A stretch of DNA of 64,000 bases, from NCBI RefSeq assembly GCF_001625085.1, contig NZ_BDAW01000035.1:1-64000 (forward strand), written 5' to 3'. The notes under the pieces were generated by a model. It saw nothing but the letters and a program-made list of their open reading frames with translations, was not told the origin of the DNA and ran no database searches. Both the position numbers and the translations under genes were made by a program. Below are positions 58,399 to 64,000 of the stretch, in pieces. Origin of the DNA: Nocardia acidivorans NBRC 108247 (GTDB lineage: Bacteria; Actinomycetota; Actinomycetes; Mycobacteriales; Mycobacteriaceae). Numbering within the stretch: position 1 is the first letter of the stretch; each line of letters starts with the position of its first letter.

Positions 58399-59451
58399 AT
58401 GACGCAGCGTAGGTCTGCGTTGATAGTGCAGAGCCGGGTGCCGGTGGTGCGTGACTCCGCACCGATACGCGGCAGTGAGTACGCGGTGTTGATGCGGCGG
58501 GTGCGCCAGGCGGGTTTGCTGGACAGACGCCTGCGCTCCTATGCCTGGCGCAGCGCGTTGACCGGAGCCGCGTTCGTGGGCGGCTGGGCCGCGTTCGTGG
58601 CGATCGGTGATTCGTGGTGGGTATTGGCCGTCGCGGTTTTGCTGGCGGCGGTCTTCTCCCAGCTCGCGTTCCTGGGCCACGATGCCGGGCACCGGCAGAT
58701 CTTCGGTAAGCGCAAGGCGAACTACGTCTACGGTGTGATCGCGGGCAATCTCGCCACCGGATTGAGCATCGGCTGGTGGACGAGCAACCACAACCGCCAC
58801 CACGCCCACCCCAATACCGAGGGCGCGGACCCCGATGTCTCGGGTGTGCTGGCGCATTCGGGCGAGCGCGCGGCCACCGGTAAAGGCTTGCGCCGCTTCA
58901 TCTTCCGCTACCAGGCGTGGCTGTTCTTCCCCATGCTGTTCCTGGAGGCGGGCAGCCTGCACTTCTCCAGTGTCCGCGCGGTGCTGAAATGGCCGCTGCA
59001 ACACCGCCTCTGGGAAGGCGCGCTGCTGGCCGCGCACGCCGCCGGTTACCTGGCCACGGTCTTGTTGGTGCTCTCACCGGGCAAGGCCCTGGTCTTCATC
59101 GCCCTGCAACAGGGCCTGTTCGGCTTCTACATGGGCTGCACCTTCGCCCCCAATCACAAAGGCATGGAAGTCTTCCCGGAGGGCGACAACACCGACTTCC
59201 TGCGCCGCCAAGTGCTGTCCTCCCGCAACGTGCGGGGCAGTTTCGTCACCGATACCGCCCTCGGCGGCCTCAACTACCAGATCGAGCACCATCTCTTCCC
59301 CTCCATGCCCCGCCCCAACCTGCGGCTCGCACAACCCATCGTCATCGAATTCTGTGCCGCTAGAGGAATTCCCTACGCCGAGACCGGACTGCTCACCTCC
59401 TACGCCCAGGCGCTCACCCACCTGAACGCCGTAGGCCGCCGGGCCCGCTGA
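58399..59451 (+). CDS. Membrane fatty acid desaturase (acyl-lipid type)
   Basis: A 350-residue desaturase with four membrane helices and three histidine boxes: GHDAGH (93-98), HNRHH (131-135) and QIEHH (294-298). The N-terminal half lacks a cytochrome b5 domain. Its boxes and the linoleoyl-CoA/delta-5/6-like sequence SNHNRHHAHPNTEGADPD differ from the DesA3-type desaturase at 29 kb, suggesting a different regiospecificity. The ATG at 58399 is preferred over the GTG at 58387. It is flanked by two pseudogenes. Confidence 0.9.
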   Translation: MTQRRSALIVQSRVPVVRDSAPIRGSEYAVLMRRVRQAGLLDRRLRSYAWRSALTGAAFVGGWAAFVAIGDSWWVLAVAVLLAAVFSQLAFLGHDAGHRQIFGKRKANYVYGVIAGNLATGLSIGWWTSNHNRHHAHPNTEGADPDVSGVLAHSGERAATGKGLRRFIFRYQAWLFFPMLFLEAGSLHFSSVRAVLKWPLQHRLWEGALLAAHAAGYLATVLLVLSPGKALVFIALQQGLFGFYMGCTFAPNHKGMEVFPEGDNTDFLRRQVLSSRNVRGSFVTDTALGGLNYQIEHHLFPSMPRPNLRLAQPIVIEFCAARGIPYAETGLLTSYAQALTHLNAVGRRAR

Positions 59452-59587
59452 CCTGATCCCGCGCCGCCAACGGTTTTCGCGGCCATGATGGCCGGGTGTC
59501 CACCTTCGGCCTGGCCGAACCACCGCTGCTCCATCGCCTGCGCACCGCGACCACTGTTCGGCCGTTGCCCTGCCCGCACCGACCGCG

Positions 59588-59814
59588 CTACGCGCTCAGG
59601 CGGACCGGTAGCCGGAGGTGTCCGTGGGAGAGGAAGCTGCCCGTGGTGGGCAGTGTCGCGGCATCGGCGGCCAGGGGGAACAGGTTGCGCGCACACCGCC
59701 GGGCAGCTCCACCTGGGTGACCGGGCCGCGTTCGCGCAGCCTGGCGGATTCACCCTGGACATCGGATCCCATGGGGTCCAGGACAATGGGTTGTGCGTCC
59801 ACGGTGTTCTCCAA
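59588..59814 (-). pseudogene. Cytochrome P450 with the central part deleted
   Basis: On the minus strand, the first ~42 codons (59814 to about 59690) read as a P450 N-terminus: VLDPMGSDVQGESARLRERG followed by PVTQVELPGGV. In another frame of the same strand the next ~30 codons read as a P450 C-terminus: RNLFPLAADAATLPTTGSFL then SHGHLRLPVRL, ending in a stop at 59588. About 330 codons in between, including the I helix and the haem Cys loop, are missing. A single internal deletion joining the ends explains it. Confidence 0.65.
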
Positions 59815-59909
59815 TCGACCTCGGCGCTGTGCGGTGTCTCGCGTCCGGTGCCTTCGTGTCGATGGCGTTCGCCGCGTGAAATCCGCTGGGCGGCAATATA
59901 TTCAGCGCG

Positions 59910-61097
59910 TCAGGCGGGCGATTCGGAGTGCTGCGGGGTTGCCCGGTGGGGAGCGTTGAGCGCGTCCAGGGCCGCCGCCTGGGTGGCGAAGTTGGGGTGG
60001 TCGTCCGGTTGCGGTACGCCCTGCCAACGGAATCCGTACTCACCCTCGGTATCGCGCAGCGAATTCGCCTGGCGGGTCAGGAAATCGACCGACGCGACCC
60101 GCGATCGACCGGTCTCGAGCAGGTCCCGGTAGCCGCGCACGAAAACGCCCCGATAGATCTCGGCATCGTGACAGGACGGACCCGGGCAGCCGGGCGCACT
60201 CGGCTCGTCCAGGATTCCGTCCCGAAGGAACGGCGACCCGTTCCGGGTGGTGGTCGCGGCAATCCGATCGGCGATGCCGAGTAACTGGGCATTGCCCGTA
60301 AGCCGGTACAGTGCAACGATTCCGGTGAGCATCTCACCCTGCCCGTAGGTCCATCGCGTGTTCTCGTCGACCAGCACGCAGGTGTTCTCGTACCGGTCGA
60401 GATGATCGTTCATCATTCCGGCGGGATCCACCAGCGCGCCGCCCGCGCCCCGGGCGAACCAGTCCCAGGTGGCGGTGGCTCGCGCGGCATACCCCGCTCG
60501 ATTCGCGGGCTCGACCCGGGCGCCGAGTTGTGCCGTCGCACTGAGGTACAGCGCATTGGTGATCGAGTTCACCTGCCGCCACGGGCGCAACTCGGGATCG
60601 ACGCCCACCCGCGCCCAGGGCATGCCACCACCGCAGAACGACGCCCGTTGATCGTCGAGCCCGTCCACGATCGTGCGCGCCGCGGTGAGATAGCGCTGCT
60701 CTCCGGTCAGGTCGAAGGCATTGATCCAGGCCAGCGCCCACCATAATTCGTCATCGTTGTACCCGGTCGTGCGGGGCAATCCGGTGCGCGCCACATCACC
60801 GTGCGCATAGGTCTGCTCGACATACCCGAGATATCGGCGATCCCCGGTCCCGCGCATGTAGTCGATCACCGAGTTCAGCGCATTGGCGCTCTGCCAGGTA
60901 CTCGCATCGTTCTCCCAGAGCCCCGTGCCGTGGTCGTATCGCTCCAGCAGCCGCTCCACCGCCCGCATGCGCCGTGGTGCGTCGATAGCGGTCTCCCCGG
61001 CAGCCCTGGGCTCAGCGGCGCAACCCGCGAGCGCCACCGCGACCGCACCGACCACCGCCGCCCACCGGACCCTGTTGTTCGCGATCACGGCTGCCAC
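59910..61097 (-). CDS. Glycoside hydrolase family 76 (endo-alpha-1,6-mannanase-like) lipoprotein
   Basis: A 395-residue extracytoplasmic enzyme. A signal peptide leads to the lipobox VALAGC, so Cys26 is lipidated. The (alpha/alpha)6-barrel shows the catalytic pair Asp115-Asp116 in TGYNDDELWWALAWINAF, the GH76 hallmark, followed by GGMPWARVGVDPEL and NTRWTYGQGEMLTGIVALY. Substrates are alpha-1,6-mannans, for example in lipomannan/lipoarabinomannan-like glycolipids of the envelope. It may feed the cytoplasmic GH38 enzyme, a linkage that is inferred. It is monocistronic. Confidence 0.9.
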   Translation of the reverse strand: MAAVIANNRVRWAAVVGAVAVALAGCAAEPRAAGETAIDAPRRMRAVERLLERYDHGTGLWENDASTWQSANALNSVIDYMRGTGDRRYLGYVEQTYAHGDVARTGLPRTTGYNDDELWWALAWINAFDLTGEQRYLTAARTIVDGLDDQRASFCGGGMPWARVGVDPELRPWRQVNSITNALYLSATAQLGARVEPANRAGYAARATATWDWFARGAGGALVDPAGMMNDHLDRYENTCVLVDENTRWTYGQGEMLTGIVALYRLTGNAQLLGIADRIAATTTRNGSPFLRDGILDEPSAPGCPGPSCHDAEIYRGVFVRGYRDLLETGRSRVASVDFLTRQANSLRDTEGEYGFRWQGVPQPDDHPNFATQAAALDALNAPHRATPQHSESPA

Positions 61098-61204
61098 GTT
61101 ATCGGCGCGAACTTAAGAGATCTCGTAGGCGACGCTCAGGCTACGGCCAGAATCGCGCGGCACTGTGGAGGATGGAAGTTCGCCGGTGCGAGTGGAGGTG
61201 CGGG

Positions 61205-61555
61205 ATGGTCGAGTTGGAGATCACGGGGACGACCGTGACGGTGCACGTGACCGGAGCGCATCGGGTACTGGCGCTGCGCGAACGGTTGACATTCGATCTG
61301 TCGCAGGTCACCGCCGTGCAGGCGGCCGAGGTGGATCTGCGGCCGCCGTGGGTTCGCGCCCCCGGCACCTTCTTCCCGGGTGTGATCGCGGCCGGAACCT
61401 TCCGAGGTAAGGGGCGCAAGGAATTCTGGGATACGCAGTTCGGCGGGCAGGGTGTGCGGATCGATTTGGCCGGCGCCGATTTCACCCGGCTGGTGGTCGA
61501 CGTCGTGGATCCGGACGTCGTGGTGCGTCAGCTGCGCCGGGCCGCGGCCGCCTGA
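61205..61555 (+). CDS. Conserved hypothetical protein (116 aa)
   Basis: A small soluble protein, MVELEITGTTVTVHVTGAHR and onward, with predicted beta strands, and AGTFRGKGRKEFWDTQFGGQ in the middle. Similar short proteins occur across mycolic-acid actinomycetes, but no function is known. GGAGG lies 6 bases before the ATG at 61205. The 3' end overlaps the MerR gene by 28 bp. Confidence 0.75.
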   Translation: MVELEITGTTVTVHVTGAHRVLALRERLTFDLSQVTAVQAAEVDLRPPWVRAPGTFFPGVIAAGTFRGKGRKEFWDTQFGGQGVRIDLAGADFTRLVVDVVDPDVVVRQLRRAAAA

Positions 61556-62496
61556 TCCGGGGCCGCGTCACTCCGCGGCTCGCTCGTCGTCCGGGCGAGT
61601 GCGTCGAACAACCAGCGTTGCCCCGCTCCGGCGGTGGTCGAGGCATTCATGAGTTCGCCCGCGCGCTGCCAATAGCGCTGGGTGCGCGGGTCGGTGTCAT
61701 GGCATCCGAGGGCGAGCCGGGCCCGGAAGCCCGGCGTATCGCGGGCGGCGCGGGCGGTGGCGTGCGCGTCCACATAGCGATCCAGCGCCCGGCCGGGGCA
61801 GGGCCGCACGCCCGCGGCAAGGGCACTCTCGGCCATCCCGCACGCCTCACCCACCCCGGCGATCAATCCCGCGCGATCCGGGATGCGGTACGGGTCCGAA
61901 CGCCAGAGCTGTTGTGACACAACCAGGCTGAACTCCCGATCGCTGACCAGCGTCACCAGTTCGGCATAGGCGACGACCTGCTCCGGCGTCGGATCGCTCA
62001 GCCGCCCCGGCACATTCATATCCACGAACCCGTCGAACAGCGCCGACGGCACCGGCGTGAGCACCCGCCGCCAGAAACCCACCAGCGTCTCGTAGGCGGA
62101 CGCACCGCTCTGCACATTCGCGAGCAATTCCAGGCGGGCCGCGCGTTCGGCGGGATCGGCATTCTCGATGGCCCGCAAAGAGGCTCGCCGCCAGGCCAAT
62201 CCGTCGAGTTCGACATCCACCGCCGCGCGCTCGGCCGCCACCGCGTCGGCCAGCGATCGCTCACCGGTCAGCACCGCGCAGATCGCCGGGAGCCCCACCC
62301 CGAGGGTGCGCAGCCGCCGCACCAGCAGCAGCCGCTCGGTGGCCCGACCGCTGTCGAACAGGCGATGTCCGCCCGAACTGCGCACCGATTCCAAAACCCC
62401 GTTATCGCAGTAGAACCGGATGGTGCGCACCGGAACGCCGGTGCGCTCGGCCAACTCCCCGATGCTCACCAATCCGCGAAGTGTGTCGTGAGTCAC
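61528..62496 (-). CDS. MerR-family regulator (paralogue B)
   Basis: A 322-residue paralogue of the MerR regulator at 34.8-35.7 kb. The HTH begins SIGELAERTGVPVRTIRFYC with SVRSSGGHRLF, and the C-terminal domain runs in parallel (LAWRRASLRAIENADPAERA; DRYVDAHATARAARDTPGFR). The GTG at 62496 is the position shared by both copies. It is divergent from a DinB-like gene, with a MerR-type promoter in between. Confidence 0.88.
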   Translation of the reverse strand: MTHDTLRGLVSIGELAERTGVPVRTIRFYCDNGVLESVRSSGGHRLFDSGRATERLLLVRRLRTLGVGLPAICAVLTGERSLADAVAAERAAVDVELDGLAWRRASLRAIENADPAERAARLELLANVQSGASAYETLVGFWRRVLTPVPSALFDGFVDMNVPGRLSDPTPEQVVAYAELVTLVSDREFSLVVSQQLWRSDPYRIPDRAGLIAGVGEACGMAESALAAGVRPCPGRALDRYVDAHATARAARDTPGFRARLALGCHDTDPRTQRYWQRAGELMNASTTAGAGQRWLFDALARTTSEPRSDAAPDQAAAARRS

Positions 62497-62502
62497 TGTT
62501 CC

Positions 62503-62534
62503 TTGAACCTCCACCCGGGTGGAGTTCCTACGGT
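62503..62534 (+). promoter_or_regulatory. MerR-type long-spacer promoter for the DinB-like gene
   Basis: TTGAAC (62503-62508) and TACGGT (62529-62534) are 20 bp apart. The spacer contains CTCCACCCGGGTGGAG (62510-62525), a perfect 16-bp palindrome centred between the two elements, as expected for MerR binding and untwisting. Spacing and the first 16 bases match the promoter at 35713. Confidence 0.8.
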
Positions 62535-62564
62535 ACTAGGGCCGAAGCGAAAGGAATTCACCCG

Positions 62565-63212
62565 ATGACCACCACCCCCGACGATATCTGGCGGGCCGTC
62601 TCCGCCGAGCGCAGCACCCTGGTGGAACTGCTCGAATCGCTCTCCGTTCCGGATTGGGACCGCGCGTCGCTCTGCTCCGAGTGGCGAATCCGCGATGTGG
62701 TCGCGCACGTCGTGCTCTCCAGCAACCCGACCCTCGGCGCGCTGCTGATCAATCTGATCCGGGCGCGCGGCAGTATCACCCGCTTCGCCCGGGACACCGG
62801 AATCCGGCACGCCGAGACTCGAAGCCCCGCGCAACTCCTGGACGAACTGCGCGCCACCATCCCGCTGCGCACCACCGCACCGGGGACCACACCGACGGAT
62901 CGCCTGATGGATGTGCTGGTGCATATTCAGGACATCGCCATCCCGCTGGGTGTGCGCATCGAAATGCCCACGGCGGCAGCACGTCTGGCCATCGAGCGGG
63001 TGTGGCGCACCAATTGGCTGTTCCACTCCGCGCAACGGCTCGCCGGTTTCCACCTCACCGCGACCGATATCGACTGGTCCGCGGGCTCCGGCGCGATCGT
63101 CGAGGCCCCGATCGCCGACCTGCTGTTGCTGGCCGCCGGTCGCACCGCCCGCCTCGACGCCCTGACCGGGCCGGGTGCGGCCGCGCTCGTTCAACGGGTG
63201 GGGGTGAGCTAG
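62565..63212 (+). CDS. DinB/maleylpyruvate isomerase-fold (TIGR03083-like) protein
   Basis: A 215-residue protein of the DinB-like four-helix bundle fold, N-terminal part: IWRAVSAERSTLVELLESLS, CSEWRIRDVVAHVVLSSNPT (with the metal-site His), and a later LVHIQDIAIPLG with a second His. Related enzymes are mycothiol-dependent isomerases or transferases, which fits an actinomycete using mycothiol. No isomerase operon is nearby, so the reaction is unknown. GAAAGGA lies upstream. It is the likely target of the divergent MerR regulator. Confidence 0.88.
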   Translation: MTTTPDDIWRAVSAERSTLVELLESLSVPDWDRASLCSEWRIRDVVAHVVLSSNPTLGALLINLIRARGSITRFARDTGIRHAETRSPAQLLDELRATIPLRTTAPGTTPTDRLMDVLVHIQDIAIPLGVRIEMPTAAARLAIERVWRTNWLFHSAQRLAGFHLTATDIDWSAGSGAIVEAPIADLLLLAAGRTARLDALTGPGAAALVQRVGVS

Positions 63213-63501
63213 TCGCGATCGGGCGGCCGGGACGATCTTTCTGTATCGGTCGCCCAATTCGTGCCGAGACCGCACAATCAGTGGATCGGCATATCCAGAT
63301 CGGAATCGCCATCATGACTCTCATATGGCTCGGCCCCCAAGGTGGTGGCAGGCACCGCAATCCGACCGCGAACGGCTGAATCGGTGTGCGCGGTAACAAT
63401 ATGGCGGCTTCGTGGTGAGCGGATGGATACGTCGGGAGTGAGGGGCGGTGCGCGGGGGAACTCCCGAATCGCAGGCCTTTCGAAAGACCTAGGAGGACGC
63501 C

Positions 63502-63669
63502 ATGGACGAACCGGTATGCGTGGATTGCTGGCGGCGTGACAACCTCACCTTCGTGCAGCGATTGGATCCTGCCTTCTGTAAGCCGGGACCGGCGCATCGG
63601 TGTGCGTTGCACCGGGCGATGTTCGACGATCCGGGCGCCGCGGGCGGCCAGGATCGCCGGGCGGCCTAG
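63502..63669 (+). CDS. Small cysteine-rich protein (55 aa)
   Basis: MDEPVCVDCWRRDNLTFVQR followed by LDPAFCKPGPAHRCALHRAM has Cys at 6, 9, 26 and 34 with nearby His residues, a likely zinc site. A near-perfect AGGAGG ribosome site (63491-63496) is 5 bases before the ATG, making it a convincing small gene. Function is unknown. From 63213 to 63501 no other gene could be supported. Confidence 0.7.
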   Translation: MDEPVCVDCWRRDNLTFVQRLDPAFCKPGPAHRCALHRAMFDDPGAAGGQDRRAA

Positions 63670-63673
63670 CTCC

Positions 63674-64000
63674 TCACGCGCGGGATAGATGGTCGCGCAG
63701 GGTGATCGGTGGTCGGCCGGTGAACTGCTCGATCGATTCGGTCACCCGGAAGAGCTCATGACCGGAGCCGATGGCGGCGAACATGGTCCACAGATGGGTC
63801 AGGTGTTCGACCGCTACCGGATCCCGGTAGCGGGTGATGGCGGTCTCGGCCCAGTCCTCGGCGTCCACGGGCACATAGCGGACGCCGAAGTGTTCGGCCG
63901 CCTCGCCCACGGTCAGGATCTCCCCGGCCAGCCAGAGCACCGAATCCACCGGACCGTCGGCGCGCAGGACACCCGCGCCCACACCCGCCACATCGTCGGC
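63674..64000 (-). CDS. NAD(P)-binding NmrA-like protein, C-terminal part (gene runs off right edge)
   Basis: The frame is open to the right edge. The visible ~109 residues (LTVGEAAEHFGVRYVPVDAE, TRYRDPVAVEHLTHLWTMFA, FTGRPPITLRDHL) match the C-terminal substrate-side half of NmrA/SDR-like NAD(P)-binding proteins. The Rossmann part lies outside the window, so the exact family is not certain. It ends 5 bp after the small cysteine-rich gene on the opposite strand. Confidence 0.75.
   Translation of the reverse strand, partial: ADDVAGVGAGVLRADGPVDSVLWLAGEILTVGEAAEHFGVRYVPVDAEDWAETAITRYRDPVAVEHLTHLWTMFAAIGSGHELFRVTESIEQFTGRPPITLRDHLSRA

Overview
The window is chromosomal DNA of a high-GC actinomycete. 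Codon third positions are overwhelmingly G or C, GTG starts are common and genes are tightly packed. An antigen-85-like mycolyltransferase, an AcpM-like acyl carrier protein and a DesA3-like desaturase point to a mycolic-acid producer; Nocardia is the best guess, inferred from gene content only. No rRNA, tRNA, CRISPR array, prophage or insertion sequence was seen.

Layout. 1-8.5 kb: end of a lactate-permease-like gene with an 18-bp coding repeat, LtrA-family protein, two coupled flavin monooxygenases, mycolyltransferase, small stress proteins (including CsbD), an ArsB/SLC13-type permease and an MFS remnant. 8.9-15.4 kb: RsbR-like STAS protein, a MarR-controlled DODA-type dioxygenase/DoxX pair with two near-identical palindromic operators, an alpha/beta hydrolase and an XRE regulator. 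15.4-23.4 kb: GOGAT-like flavoprotein, PoxB-like enzyme, hemerythrin protein behind a possible SigF promoter, HEAT-repeat protein, and a divergent SDR/TetR pair. 23.4-30.4 kb: two tandem MutS-like ATPases, a decayed histidine kinase, a SigF-type sigma factor with its own type of promoter, a TetR remnant without HTH, and a DesA3-like desaturase. 30.4-36.1 kb: antiporter; a LysR HTH fused to an alpha/beta hydrolase, divergent from a catalytically dead hydrolase fragment and an FAD monooxygenase; a MerR regulator divergent from an orphan ACP.

36.1-42.8 kb is the most coherent pathway: a phosphonate locus. It has a lipoprotein binding protein, two permeases, an ATPase, a GntR/UTRA regulator, and on the other strand a PhnZ/TmpB-type HD oxygenase coupled to a gamma-butyrobetaine-dioxygenase-like enzyme resembling TmpA. 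Direct repeats of GTTCA-type units spaced 11 bp, like actinobacterial phosphate-regulon (PhoP/RegX3) boxes, lie upstream of both halves. The simplest reading is phosphate-starvation-induced uptake and oxidative cleavage of a (trimethyl)aminoethylphosphonate.

42.9-64 kb: DUF3349 and CorA genes, a YCII protein with an ECF42-type sigma factor, an adenylate cyclase, an AraC/quinone-oxidoreductase pair, a frameshifted acyl-CoA dehydrogenase, an I36-type secreted protein, GH38 and GH76 mannosidases, a second desaturase flanked by two pseudogenes (ADP-ribosylglycohydrolase with an amber stop, P450 with its middle deleted), and a second MerR paralogue with the same promoter architecture as the first. 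Several convergent gene pairs overlap at their 3' ends.
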